A DNA stretch of 64,000 bases, from assembly GCA_023426145.1 (NCBI GenBank), contig JAFABG010000038.1, forward strand, positions 76,503 through 140,502. The letters run 5' to 3'. Under the pieces are notes generated by a model that made no database searches, was not told the DNA's origin, and saw only the letters and a program-made list of their open reading frames with translations. Both the position numbers and the translations under genes were made by a program. The DNA comes from Bacteroidota bacterium (GTDB taxonomy: Bacteria > Bacteroidota > Bacteroidia > Bacteroidales > Bacteroidaceae). Of the stretch, positions 17,760-27,366 are shown one piece after another (position 1 is the stretch's first letter; each line of letters opens with the position of its first letter).

Positions 17760-18767
17760 ATGAAAGTAGCTATTGTTGGCGTAAGCGGAGCCGTGGGACA
17801 GGAATTCCTGCGCGTGCTCGATGAGAGAAACTTCCCGATGGACGAGTTAGTTTTGTTCGGTTCTAAACGTAGTGCCGGAACAATATATACTTTCCGCGGT
17901 AAACAGATCGAGGTGAAACTCTTACAACACAACGATGACTTTAAAGGGGTAGACATTGCTTTCACTTCTGCAGGTGCAGGAACATCTAAAGAGTTTGTTG
18001 AAACAATCACCAAATATGGTGCTGTGATGATTGACAACTCTAGTGCTTTCCGCATGGATGCTGACGTGCCTTTGGTAGTGCCTGAAGTTAATGCTGAGGA
18101 TGCGTTAGAGCGTCCGCGTGGCATTATTGCTAACCCAAACTGTACAACAATTCAAATGGTTGTTGCACTTAAAGCCATCGAAAAGCTTTCTCATATAAAA
18201 ACCGTGCACGTATCCACTTATCAAGCAGCAAGTGGTGCGGGTGCAGCAGCCATGGACGAATTGTACGAACAATATCGTCAGGTATTGGCTAACGAACCTG
18301 TTACTGTAGATAAATTTGCTTATCAGTTGGCCTTCAACTTGATTCCGCAGATTGATGTATTTACTGAAAACGGTTACACAAAAGAAGAAATGAAAATGTA
18401 TAACGAAACGCGTAAGATTATGCATTCCGACGTAAAAGTTAGTGCAACTTGCGTTCGTGTTCCTGCATTGCGCGCACACTCTGAAAGCATTTGGATTGAA
18501 ACTGAACGTCCTATCTCTATCGAAGAGGCTCGCGAAGCATTTGAAAATGGAGAAGGATTAATTCTTCAAGACAATCCTTCAGAAAAGCAATATCCAATGC
18601 CTCTGTTTCTTGCCGGTAAAGATCCTGTTTACGTAGGACGTATCCGTAAAGACTTGACTAATGAAAACGGGCTAACTTTCTGGATTGTTGGTGATCAGAT
18701 TAAGAAGGGAGCTGCCCTCAACGCCGTACAAATTGCGGAATATTTGATCAAAGTAAAGAATGTATAA
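17760..18767 (+). CDS. asd: Aspartate-semialdehyde dehydrogenase
   Basis: 335 aa. It reduces aspartyl phosphate to aspartate semialdehyde with NADPH, the branch point to lysine, diaminopimelate, threonine and methionine. The N-terminal Rossmann motif is [18 protein letters not shown]. The catalytic Cys lies in [11 protein letters not shown] (near residue 127), with [11 protein letters not shown] downstream and the proton-accepting His in ALRAHSESI (near 237). Length and order are standard. It is monocistronic: preceded by its own promoter and followed by a strong hairpin. Confidence 0.97.
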   Translation: MKVAIVGVSGAVGQEFLRVLDERNFPMDELVLFGSKRSAGTIYTFRGKQIEVKLLQHNDDFKGVDIAFTSAGAGTSKEFVETITKYGAVMIDNSSAFRMDADVPLVVPEVNAEDALERPRGIIANPNCTTIQMVVALKAIEKLSHIKTVHVSTYQAASGAGAAAMDELYEQYRQVLANEPVTVDKFAYQLAFNLIPQIDVFTENGYTKEEMKMYNETRKIMHSDVKVSATCVRVPALRAHSESIWIETERPISIEEAREAFENGEGLILQDNPSEKQYPMPLFLAGKDPVYVGRIRKDLTNENGLTFWIVGDQIKKGAALNAVQIAEYLIKVKNV

Positions 18768-18790
18768 ATAATACCTAATTAAGACTATAT

Positions 18791-18839
18791 AAAGGTCGGC
18801 TTGCACTGCGATAATTATCGCTGCAAGCCGACCTTTTTT
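18791..18839 (+). terminator. Terminator of asd
   Basis: A long stem: AAAGGTCGGCTTGCA pairs with TGCAAGCCGACCTTT, and an inner GCGATAA/TTATCGC stem continues it past a two-base CT bulge. A run of T follows. Confidence 0.92.
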
Positions 18840-18951
18840 ACAATAAGAACACAATAAATACCTAACTATAGGTACAAATCCATCAAAAATAACGATCAAT
18901 AGCGATTGACCTTTTAATTATTTAGAACGAATTTTGCAGAAAATTAATTCT

Positions 18952-21789
18952 ATGAGTTCTCCCTCACTAAAAATTATATGCTGCTTAATTCTGTTTTTGA
19001 TGTTTCCCAAAGTGGATGCTGCAACCTACAAACGCACAATTTCGGGACGGATATCCGATGCAAAAAATGATAGCCCATTGCCAGGTGCATCTATTTTAAT
19101 CAAAGGTACTTATTTATGGGCAGTATCTGATACTAAAGGAGAATTCACGATAGAAGGATTACAAGATGGCAACTATCTTTTGGAAGTTTCTTTTCTAGGC
19201 TACGTACAGGAGACTATTGAGATAAACGTTAACCAAAGCCTGAAAGGCTTAAGCATAAAACTGAAAGAAAACACCTTGGCTCTTGATGACGTTGTAGTCA
19301 CCGCACAAGCACCCAAAAATGAGCTAAACAGTACATTCGTCATCAACAGCAATGCACTCGAGCATCTACAGCTTTCTAATGTAAGCGAAATTTCAGCCCT
19401 ACTCCCAGGAGGGAAAACTAAAGTTCCTGACCTAACGAGTAACAACGTATTTTCATTAAGAGATGGAGGTTCACCTATAGGTAATGCCGCTTTCGGTTCA
19501 GCCATAGAAGTGAATGGAGTTCGTTTAGGCAATAACTCATCGTTTAGCAATCTGAGCGGCATTGATACCCGTAACATTAGCGTGGCTGATATTGAGTCGA
19601 TTGAAGTTGTGACTGGAGTTCCCTCGGTTGAATACGGCGACTTAAACAGCGGTATGATAAAGATACATACAAAGAAAGGGAGAACGCCATGGAACATTCT
19701 CTTGTCTATCAACCCGCGTACAGAACAACTTTCATTTTCTAAAGGATTAGATTTAAGTCATAAAAAAGGAGTTATTAACTTAAGTGGAGAATGGACTAAA
19801 GCAACTCAAAAATTAGCCTCACCTTATACCTCTTACACCCGAAGAGGATTTTCTGCCGCTTACAACAATACTTTCCGAAAGGTTCTTAAATTAGACATCG
19901 GACTCACCACCAACATCGGAGGCATGAATACCAAGAACGACCCTGATGCCTACACAGGGGAATACACGAAAATAAGAGACAATGTATTCCGTGGAAACGC
20001 GGCTTTGACGTGGCTACTTAACAAATCGTGGATCACCAATCTAAAGTTAGATGCATCTGTTTATTTCAATGATAATCAATCGCATGCACATACATTTTAT
20101 TCTTATGCATCGGAGCAGCCGGCGGTTCATGCCGAACAAGAAGGCTATTTCATTGCCTCTAAGCTACCCTACACTTTCTTTGCCGATCAAATCATCGACT
20201 CCAAAGAACTCGATTACGCCGCCTCACTAAAGTATGAATGGAATCGCCGATTCAACCACCTGAATAGTAGGCTGAAAACAGGAATACAATGGAAAGGAAC
20301 GGGCAATGTGGGTGAAGGAGAATATTATCAGAACCCTGACTTAGCTCCCAACGGCTATCGTCCTCGTCCATACAAGTCTTTCCCATATATGCACAATGTT
20401 TCTCTTTACGCTGAAGAAAATTTATCGTTCCCTATGGGCAAAACAACAGTAAGACTCATGGCAGGAGTACGATGGGAAAACCTATTTATCAGTGGCACGG
20501 AATATGATAAATTGAACACCGTTTCGCCCCGATTCAACGCGCAATGGCAATTGAACAACCAGCTCTCAATTAGAGCAGGGTGGGGAATTACTGAGAAGTT
20601 ACCCTCTTACGATGTACTCTATCCCCAACAGAAATACAGAGATATTCAAACGTTTGGACTGTCCTACAACAAGGATGAATCTGCCTATATCTACTACAGC
20701 CAACCCTACACATTACAACATAACGACAAGCTACGCTGGCAACGGAATCAGAATGCGGAACTGGGTATCGATTTGAACCTAAATCAGACCAAAGTATCCT
20801 TAGTCGGATATGTCAATCGCACTAAACTACCTTATAAATATACCAATAGTTATACTCCATTCTCTTACAATGTGCTTCAACTCCCAGACGGATTCAGCAC
20901 GTCTGATAATCCACTGATTAATGTGGACAATCAAACTGGAATGGTATACATACGTGGGAACGAATCCAGCTATTGGACACCGATGGACGTAAAAGTAACC
21001 GACCAGACATTCGCTAAATCTATTATGCCGGACAATGGTATGGACATTGTTCGCAAAGGAGCAGAAATGGTTGTCGACTTTCCCGAAATCACATCATTAC
21101 GTACACAAATTCGGGTTGATGCTGCCTATACGCATACCAAATATATAGATAATTCCTTATCTTATGATTATCAAAACGGATGGTCGCACACGACTCTTCC
21201 CAACCGTTCTTACCAGTATGTAGGAATTTATGCTAATGGCGACAATACATCAGCAACAGCTAACGGAAAACGCACGCACTCGCTGGATGCAAACATCACA
21301 GCCATCACTCGTATTCCAAAGGCTAAATTGATTATATCGTTCAAACTGGAAGCCTCACTAGTGAAGCGCTCACAAAACCTCTCAGAGTTTAACGGTAACG
21401 AATATGCTTTCAATGTCAGCCAAGATAACAATGCAAAAACAGGAGGAAGCATTTACGACGGCCATTCTTACACTGCCATTTATCCGGTAGCCTATCTGGA
21501 CCTGAATAATGAGATTCATCCTTTCACTGAAAGCGAAGCCGCAAATCCGGAGTTTGCTCATCTGATCCGAAAATCGGGGAATGCCTATACATTCGCTTCC
21601 GACGGCTATAACCCCTATTTCTCAGCCAACATTAATATCACTAAAGAAATTGGAGACCATATCTCACTGTCTCTCAATGCGATTAATTTCACAAACTCAC
21701 GACCTTATGTGAAATCGTTTGCAAGTGGTGTGAGTGCTGTATTCACTCCCGACTTCTATTATGGACTAACATGTCGCGTCAAATTTTAA
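18952..21789 (+). CDS. TonB-dependent outer-membrane receptor with carboxypeptidase-like N-terminal domain
   Basis: 945 aa from ATG 18952; an in-frame TTG at 18934 exists but falls in the likely promoter. A signal peptide ends near KVDAA. A CarboxypepD_reg domain follows (ISGRISDAKNDSPLPGASILIKG to EVSFLGYVQETIEI), then a TonB-box-like LALDDVVVTAQ, a plug domain with the segment ISVADIESIEVVTGVPSVEYGDLNSGMIKI, and a 22-strand-type barrel ending in CRVKF with the terminal Phe expected of outer-membrane proteins. Unlike SusC it has no SusD next to it; instead it leads an operon with a DUF4876-like lipoprotein and a second barrel. The ligand is unknown; iron, heme or another metal complex is my inference from the downstream PepSY and ABC genes. 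Confidence 0.88.
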   Translation: MSSPSLKIICCLILFLMFPKVDAATYKRTISGRISDAKNDSPLPGASILIKGTYLWAVSDTKGEFTIEGLQDGNYLLEVSFLGYVQETIEINVNQSLKGLSIKLKENTLALDDVVVTAQAPKNELNSTFVINSNALEHLQLSNVSEISALLPGGKTKVPDLTSNNVFSLRDGGSPIGNAAFGSAIEVNGVRLGNNSSFSNLSGIDTRNISVADIESIEVVTGVPSVEYGDLNSGMIKIHTKKGRTPWNILLSINPRTEQLSFSKGLDLSHKKGVINLSGEWTKATQKLASPYTSYTRRGFSAAYNNTFRKVLKLDIGLTTNIGGMNTKNDPDAYTGEYTKIRDNVFRGNAALTWLLNKSWITNLKLDASVYFNDNQSHAHTFYSYASEQPAVHAEQEGYFIASKLPYTFFADQIIDSKELDYAASLKYEWNRRFNHLNSRLKTGIQWKGTGNVGEGEYYQNPDLAPNGYRPRPYKSFPYMHNVSLYAEENLSFPMGKTTVRLMAGVRWENLFISGTEYDKLNTVSPRFNAQWQLNNQLSIRAGWGITEKLPSYDVLYPQQKYRDIQTFGLSYNKDESAYIYYSQPYTLQHNDKLRWQRNQNAELGIDLNLNQTKVSLVGYVNRTKLPYKYTNSYTPFSYNVLQLPDGFSTSDNPLINVDNQTGMVYIRGNESSYWTPMDVKVTDQTFAKSIMPDNGMDIVRKGAEMVVDFPEITSLRTQIRVDAAYTHTKYIDNSLSYDYQNGWSHTTLPNRSYQYVGIYANGDNTSATANGKRTHSLDANITAITRIPKAKLIISFKLEASLVKRSQNLSEFNGNEYAFNVSQDNNAKTGGSIYDGHSYTAIYPVAYLDLNNEIHPFTESEAANPEFAHLIRKSGNAYTFASDGYNPYFSANINITKEIGDHISLSLNAINFTNSRPYVKSFASGVSAVFTPDFYYGLTCRVKF

Positions 21790-21793
21790 GCCA

Positions 21794-23023
21794 ATGAAAA
21801 ATTATACTTACATACTATTAGTTGTTGTTTACTCCTTAGCAGGGTGTACGGATCTTGATAAAGCCAACCCTTATAGCGACCAATTACACACATTGCAAGT
21901 CACTGCAATTTATCCAAATGCATATACCGAATACCTTCGCGAGGGAGTGACTGTGAAGATTGAAGATATTGACCGGGGCTATGCCTACACCACAAAGACT
22001 GACAAGAAGGGTACAGCTACATTCAAACTGACTAATGGAATATACCGCATACTACTGAGCGACAAGAATGGAACGCATATATTCAATGGATTAGCAGACA
22101 ACGTAAAACTAGTCAACAACGATGTAACATTCAACCTAGCATTGACTCACTCCAGAGCTGGAACACTGGTCATTAAAGAAATCTACTGTGGGGGATGCAA
22201 AAAGCTCCCATTGGAAGGGGATTATCAATTCGACAAATATATCATCTTACACAATAATGATTCAGAAGTGCAATATCTCGACAGCCTGTGTTTTGGAGCA
22301 CTCGATCCTTATAACTCACAATCTACGAATGTATGGGTGACAAAAGACGAAGTGACCGGGGCAACTATTTTCCCTGATTTTGTTCCTATTGCCCAATGTA
22401 TATGGCAATTTGGTGGTACGGGGCAATCATTCCCACTCCAACCGGGTGAAGATGCGATAATTGCACTCAACGGAGCCATTGACCACGCTGCTCAATACCC
22501 GCTTTCTGTCAATCTCAATAAGCCCGGCTACTTTGTATGTTATAACAATGTTTATTTTCCGAATACATTATACCACCCGGCCCCTGGCAATCAAATCGCA
22601 CCAGATCATTACCTGAACGTAGTCATAAAAACTGGACAGGCCAATGCCTATTCTTACTCCATATTTTCCCCTGCCACCGTTATTTTCAAAGCGCAGCAGA
22701 CCACTATGCAAGATTATGTACTTGAAACCGGCAACGTTATTCAAAAGCCGGGAAGCACTGTAGACCGAGTGATAAAGATTCCACTGGAATGGGTGATTGA
22801 CGGAACTGAAGTGTACTATGGTGGTTCTTCAAACAATCAAAAAAGGATTCCGCCTGCTATCGATGCTGGCTATGTTACTCAAAGGGCGACTTACAGTGGC
22901 CGAAGCCTATATCGCCATGTAGATGAAGCTGCCACACAGGAATCGGGTTATGAAATAATGGTAGACACGAACAATTCTTCTACTGATTTTTACGAACGGG
23001 ATAAACCTTCATTACATGAGTAA
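21794..23023 (+). CDS. DUF4876-like surface lipoprotein
   Basis: 409 aa. Lipobox SLAGC at residues 15-19 followed by TDLDK, so it is a lipoprotein, probably at the outer membrane. The N-terminal 100 residues look like an Ig or prealbumin-like fold (VTVKIEDIDRGYAYTTKTDKKGTATF). The rest resembles what I recall as DUF4876, with IKEIYCGGCKKLPLEGDY carrying a CGGC pair and a lamin-tail-like YIILHNNDSEVQYLDSL. It lies 4 bases after the receptor and overlaps the next gene by 8 bases, which points to a dedicated partner of the receptor. Family name is from memory. Confidence 0.72.
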   Translation: MKNYTYILLVVVYSLAGCTDLDKANPYSDQLHTLQVTAIYPNAYTEYLREGVTVKIEDIDRGYAYTTKTDKKGTATFKLTNGIYRILLSDKNGTHIFNGLADNVKLVNNDVTFNLALTHSRAGTLVIKEIYCGGCKKLPLEGDYQFDKYIILHNNDSEVQYLDSLCFGALDPYNSQSTNVWVTKDEVTGATIFPDFVPIAQCIWQFGGTGQSFPLQPGEDAIIALNGAIDHAAQYPLSVNLNKPGYFVCYNNVYFPNTLYHPAPGNQIAPDHYLNVVIKTGQANAYSYSIFSPATVIFKAQQTTMQDYVLETGNVIQKPGSTVDRVIKIPLEWVIDGTEVYYGGSSNNQKRIPPAIDAGYVTQRATYSGRSLYRHVDEAATQESGYEIMVDTNNSSTDFYERDKPSLHE

Positions 23024-24524
23024 TATGAGAAAGATATATATCGGGGGTTTACTGCTATGTGCCCTAACACGCGTGTCAGCACAAAATTACGACACCGTAG
23101 AACGCCATAATTCATGGAACGCTGGTGCTAATGTCACTGGCATCCTGACCGAAAAGACGAGTGCGTCCTATGCCGAATGGTATGGCAACTATAATGAAGG
23201 TGCTTATCGAAACTCTTACGAAGCAACTAGAACCTGGAGTACCGGAGTTATAGCAAAATCCATTACTCACTTGAAAGAGTATTCTTTAATTGGAGCTTTC
23301 TCCTTCGATCACACTTCTGGTAAATCTATGAACGGTTCCATGTTTATCCATCCGGGAGCTTATCCCGTTGATCTCTTGGAGTTCACTCCCGGACGCAAAG
23401 ATCGACAAACTTATTCATTCATGGGAGGTATAGCCACGAACATTCATCCAAACTGGCGAATAGGTGGAAAAATAGACTTTACCTCAGCCAATTATGCCAA
23501 ACGGAAAGACTTGCGTCACACGAATTATCGATTGGACCTACAAGTGGCTCCTAGCCTAATGTATCATTCAAACGAATTAGCAATTGGCATCTCCTACCTT
23601 TTCGGTAAAAACAGTGAATCAATAAAAGCAGAAGTGATCGGCACAGCCGAAAGTTTATATAATGCATTTCTAGACAAGGGATTAATGTATGGAGCCTACG
23701 AAGCGTGGGATGGCAGTGGCATTCACCTGAGTGAATCGGGGATCAATGGTTTTCCGATTAAAGAGCTATCTCATGGCGGAGCATTACAGATTCAATGGAA
23801 GGAATTCTATGGAGATATAGCGTACACGCATGCATCAGGCTCAGCTGGTGAAAGAGAAACCATCTGGTTTCGTTTTCCCACCGATAAACTCACTTCTCAT
23901 TTAAGCTATCGCTTCAAAAAAGCTGATAAAGAACATTTCCTACGCTTAAATCTCGAATGGTCTCATCAGGTAAATAAAGAGAATGTGCTGAGTAAAGAAA
24001 CAGCCAATGGAATTACTACTACTCTCATCCATGGTTCCAACCGTATTTTTGAGAAAGAAGTATTCACGGCAAATCCTGAATATGAGTTCACAAGTCCGCG
24101 AGGAGAGTTCCGCTTGGGAACATCGCTTTCAAGGGTCAAACAACTGTCTACTCAGATGTATCCCTATGTTGCCTCGCAGAAAATGTTTACGAGTCGGACT
24201 TATGTTTCAGGCGTACTCTATACAGGACAGTTTGATTTGAAAGCTGGTTTAGTTTTTTCAAAAGGTAGTTTCACAGATTATAGTAGGACTGCGGAAATAA
24301 ATGCAGAAGCGAGTGAGCCCCCCTATCGTTTGACTGATTATTACAATTGGCAGAATGAGTATGCTACAGCTTCACGAGGCACCATCACTCTGGGAATGCG
24401 CTATCATTTCAACCAAAAGTTCTATGCGGAAATTCAGAGCTGCTACACGCGCGGCTTCAAACTCGACTTTATCAATGGGGCAAACCGATGGAACGAAACA
24501 GTTAAATTCGGATACACAATGTAA
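23016..24524 (+). CDS. DUF6850-like outer-membrane beta-barrel protein
   Basis: 502 aa. The start is either ATG 23016, which overlaps the previous stop, or ATG 23025 directly after it; a signal peptide ends at RVSAQ in both. The mature part has alternating polar and hydrophobic strands with many aromatic residues, for example NSWNAGANVTGIL, WRIGGKIDFTSANYA and TLGMRYHFNQKFYAEIQSCY, as in outer-membrane barrels. I recall this pairing of a barrel with a DUF4876 lipoprotein as a DUF6850 protein. No plug or TonB box is present. Its task next to a TonB receptor is unknown. Confidence 0.68.
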   Translation: MSNMRKIYIGGLLLCALTRVSAQNYDTVERHNSWNAGANVTGILTEKTSASYAEWYGNYNEGAYRNSYEATRTWSTGVIAKSITHLKEYSLIGAFSFDHTSGKSMNGSMFIHPGAYPVDLLEFTPGRKDRQTYSFMGGIATNIHPNWRIGGKIDFTSANYAKRKDLRHTNYRLDLQVAPSLMYHSNELAIGISYLFGKNSESIKAEVIGTAESLYNAFLDKGLMYGAYEAWDGSGIHLSESGINGFPIKELSHGGALQIQWKEFYGDIAYTHASGSAGERETIWFRFPTDKLTSHLSYRFKKADKEHFLRLNLEWSHQVNKENVLSKETANGITTTLIHGSNRIFEKEVFTANPEYEFTSPRGEFRLGTSLSRVKQLSTQMYPYVASQKMFTSRTYVSGVLYTGQFDLKAGLVFSKGSFTDYSRTAEINAEASEPPYRLTDYYNWQNEYATASRGTITLGMRYHFNQKFYAEIQSCYTRGFKLDFINGANRWNETVKFGYTM

Positions 24525-24560
24525 TTTTATTCATATATAATAATATAAAGCTATCTCATA

Positions 24561-26174
24561 ATGAAAAAGGAAACACTATTTATGTTGGCAGCAACATTAT
24601 TGGCCTCCTGCCAGCAAGAAGAAAAAGGAGTTGAGCCATCAACTAATCAAGTAACAATCTCGCCTATCATCACGCGTGCCTCAGAAGTTAATTTTGAGGA
24701 TCAAGATCAAATCGGACTAACAATCACCAAAGAGGATGGTACGGTATATACCGAGAATAAGCCGATGACCTTTAAAGATGGAGCTTTCACCGGAGGACTA
24801 AAATGGTATGCTGAGGGTACTGACAAATCTACTTTTGTGGCCTACTATCCTTATACTTCAGCGGGGGCCCCGACTTCATTTAGTGTAAAGACCAATCAGG
24901 CCGAGGGGTACGGAACATCAGATCTGATGGCAGCAAGCAAGTCTGAAGTACTACCTTCTGCAAATTCCATCAGTATGGTATTCAAGCACCTGCTGACCAA
25001 ACTCGTTATTAATGTTACAAACGAGACTAATTTGGACATCTCTTCTGTAGTTCTTAAAGGAGCTGTTCCAACGGCGGACATTGATTTGAGTAACATGTCA
25101 GTGACTGCTAAAGAGAACACTGCAACTGCTGATATTACCGCACAAGAAGTTACGAAAAACTCCGTCTATCGTGCCATTGTTATCCCGCAAACAGTAGCCT
25201 TCACCCTTGCAGTGACCACCTCTGACCAGACGATTTTGTCTCAAAAACTGGCCTCTACAACATTAGTGGATGGAGGACAATACAGCGTTAATGTTCGTGT
25301 TTTATCGGACGACATTATAGTAACACTTAGTGGTGAAATCGAAAATTGGACCGAAGAAGGGGAAATTGGGGCAGATCTCACCGTTCCTTTTGAAGAACAT
25401 TTAGATGCTAATTACTTCGTATATGATGGTGTAAAATATAACACCGTAACGCTATCCAACGGAACGACATGGATGGCTGACCCACTTTGCTATCTTCCTA
25501 AAGGATACACCGTTTCTGCTGATCCAACTACCGACTCTCATATCTGGTATCCCTATGAGATTGTTGACGGCGCTACGAATGCATTGACAGACGAAGCCGC
25601 TATAAAGGAGCTAGGTTATCTCTATGATTTTGAAGCCGCTATAAATCAACCTATAACCGAAAGTAATTATAACACTTTTGAAGGTGCACAAGGAATTTGC
25701 CCTAAAGGTTGGCACATACCCACCCGCATGGACTATTTCAACCTGGTTGGCAAAACCACCGCTGACGCCGACGGTATGACTCCAGATAATGGACAGAGCG
25801 CTCTATTTTATGATGCAAGTTATGATGGTGCAAAAATTCAATCTCTAATCAACGCAGGGTTGAATTACAAATTCTCTGGAACCCGAATGATGTCCAGTTT
25901 CACAGCAACACCTAGTTACCAAAAGACGGTCATATCCAGCAGTAACAGTACCGAAACTGCATGGTACAATAAGCCGGCTTTGAATAATTATATGACTTCA
26001 ACAGCATATAAACTAACATACAATGCATCGAATGAGCTCACTAACATCCAATATTTTGGGTTGATGAGTACGTTTACATCTGCGAAATATCCGGAAGGAA
26101 GGTTGGCATTAAGCTACATCAGCCTTAAGTCCGGTCAACAGCTACGTTGCGTTAGAGACAACATCGCCAAATAA
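24561..26174 (+). CDS. Fimbrillin-family lipoprotein with a C-terminal FISUMP-type domain
   Basis: 537 aa. Lipobox LLASC at residues 13-17. Residues 25-270 resemble fimbrillin-like Mfa/FimA proteins of Bacteroidales: ITRASEVNFEDQDQIGLTI, FVAYYPYTSAG, VFKHLLTKLVINV and the VDGGQYSVNV segment. From about residue 290 a second domain begins (YNTVTLSNGTTWMADPLCYLPKG), with CPKGWHIPTRMDYFNLVG near 378 and QQLRCVRD at the end, as in the Fibrobacter succinogenes major paralogous (FISUMP) domain. This may be an exposed adhesin or pilus-type component; its place in a transport operon is odd. It starts 36 bases after the barrel gene. Confidence 0.8.
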   Translation: MKKETLFMLAATLLASCQQEEKGVEPSTNQVTISPIITRASEVNFEDQDQIGLTITKEDGTVYTENKPMTFKDGAFTGGLKWYAEGTDKSTFVAYYPYTSAGAPTSFSVKTNQAEGYGTSDLMAASKSEVLPSANSISMVFKHLLTKLVINVTNETNLDISSVVLKGAVPTADIDLSNMSVTAKENTATADITAQEVTKNSVYRAIVIPQTVAFTLAVTTSDQTILSQKLASTTLVDGGQYSVNVRVLSDDIIVTLSGEIENWTEEGEIGADLTVPFEEHLDANYFVYDGVKYNTVTLSNGTTWMADPLCYLPKGYTVSADPTTDSHIWYPYEIVDGATNALTDEAAIKELGYLYDFEAAINQPITESNYNTFEGAQGICPKGWHIPTRMDYFNLVGKTTADADGMTPDNGQSALFYDASYDGAKIQSLINAGLNYKFSGTRMMSSFTATPSYQKTVISSSNSTETAWYNKPALNNYMTSTAYKLTYNASNELTNIQYFGLMSTFTSAKYPEGRLALSYISLKSGQQLRCVRDNIAK

Positions 26175-26204
26175 CTTTATAAACTAAATAAACAAGCTAC
26201 AACA

Positions 26205-26792
26205 ATGAAAACAAAAAATTTAACTCTAGCAGTCGCTTTTACGGCGATGGCAATCATCGGAAGCTCTTGCGGCAACAAGCAACAAAGAAATGCATCGGAA
26301 GCAAATACGGAACAAACGGCAACATCTGCTCTAGAAATCGACTCTCTTCTGGCCAATGCCGAAAGCTTAACTAACAAGGAAGTCACTATTGAAGGAGTCT
26401 GTACGCATACTTGCAAACATGGAGCAAAAAAGATATTCCTCATGGGGAGCGACGATACACAAGTTATCCGTGTAGAGGCTGGAGAACTGGGAGCATTCGA
26501 TCCTAAATGTGTGAACTCCATCGTCCAAGTTACAGGAAAGCTAAAAGAACAACGCATCGACGAAGCCTACCTCGAAAACTGGGAGATACAACTGAAAGGC
26601 CAAACTGCTCAGAAACATGGAAACGGCGAAGCCGGATGCGACTCTGAGAAGAAAGCACGTGGCGAAACCGCAAACTCTCCCGAAGCCCGTATTGCAGACT
26701 TCCGCGCTAAGATAGCCGAACGTAAAGCAGCAACAGGTAAAGACTACTTATCGTTCTATTACATGGAAGCAACCTCCTATGAAGTTAAGTAA
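26205..26792 (+). CDS. Cys/His-rich lipoprotein with an OB-like fold
   Basis: 195 aa. Lipobox IGSSC near residue 23. The central part, LTNKEVTIEGVCTHTCKHGAKK to VQVTGKLKEQ, has the strand pattern of a small OB-fold (the NMGDSD-like 'vtieG ... vsGkl' layout). CTHTCKH places two Cys and two His within seven residues, and further Cys (DPKCVN, EAGCDS) and His lie downstream, which suggests metal binding. A helical C-terminus follows. The last codons overlap the next gene by 14 bases. I do not recognise a named family; a metallochaperone-type role is inference. Confidence 0.65.
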   Translation: MKTKNLTLAVAFTAMAIIGSSCGNKQQRNASEANTEQTATSALEIDSLLANAESLTNKEVTIEGVCTHTCKHGAKKIFLMGSDDTQVIRVEAGELGAFDPKCVNSIVQVTGKLKEQRIDEAYLENWEIQLKGQTAQKHGNGEAGCDSEKKARGETANSPEARIADFRAKIAERKAATGKDYLSFYYMEATSYEVK

Positions 26793-27345
26793 TGAAATCC
26801 GCAGATGGAGCCGGCTGATCCACCGCGATTTATCTTTTCTCTTTTCCGGAATGGTATTGATATATGCCATTTCCGGAATAGTTATGAATCACCGTGACAC
26901 AATCAACCCTAATTTTTCCATCGAACGAAAAGAGTATAAAATAACCGAGGAGCTGCCGAATAAGGCGCAAATGAGCAAAGATAAAGTGCTCACTTTGTTA
27001 GCGCCACTGGGAGAAGAAGGTAACTACACGAAGCATTATTTCCCGAAAGAAGAGGTATTAAAGGTCTTCCTTAAAGGAGGGTCCAATCTACTAGTCAATG
27101 TACGAACAGGAGATGCGGTCTACGAATCAGTGACTCGCCGTCCATTGATCGGAGCAATGGCTCGATTGCATTACAATCCCGGGCAATGGTGGACCTACTT
27201 CGCCGACATCTTTGCCATAGGACTTATCATCATCACCCTTTCCGGCCTCATCATGCTGAAAGGAAGTAAAGGAATTATTGGCAGAGGAGGAATAGAACTA
27301 CTAGCAGGGATTTTAATTCCCATCCTTTTTCTTCTCTTCTTTTGA
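26779..27345 (+). CDS. Short PepSY-associated transmembrane protein
   Basis: 188 aa. Two membrane segments near the ends (about residues 18-36 and 143-160, with a third hydrophobic tail) flank an extracytoplasmic domain. The first helix starts with SRLIHRDLSFLFSGMVLIYAISGIVMNHRD, the HxxL...SG pattern of PepSY_TM proteins, and the second with MARLHYNPGQWWTYFADIFAIGLIIITLSGL. The conserved His in and next to these helices can ligate heme in related reductases such as XusC. It is half the usual length of PepSY_TM proteins. Its overlap with the previous gene suggests translational coupling. Confidence 0.78.
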   Translation: MKLSNEIRRWSRLIHRDLSFLFSGMVLIYAISGIVMNHRDTINPNFSIERKEYKITEELPNKAQMSKDKVLTLLAPLGEEGNYTKHYFPKEEVLKVFLKGGSNLLVNVRTGDAVYESVTRRPLIGAMARLHYNPGQWWTYFADIFAIGLIIITLSGLIMLKGSKGIIGRGGIELLAGILIPILFLLFF

Positions 27346-27366
27346 TATAATAACAGATAAAATCGA

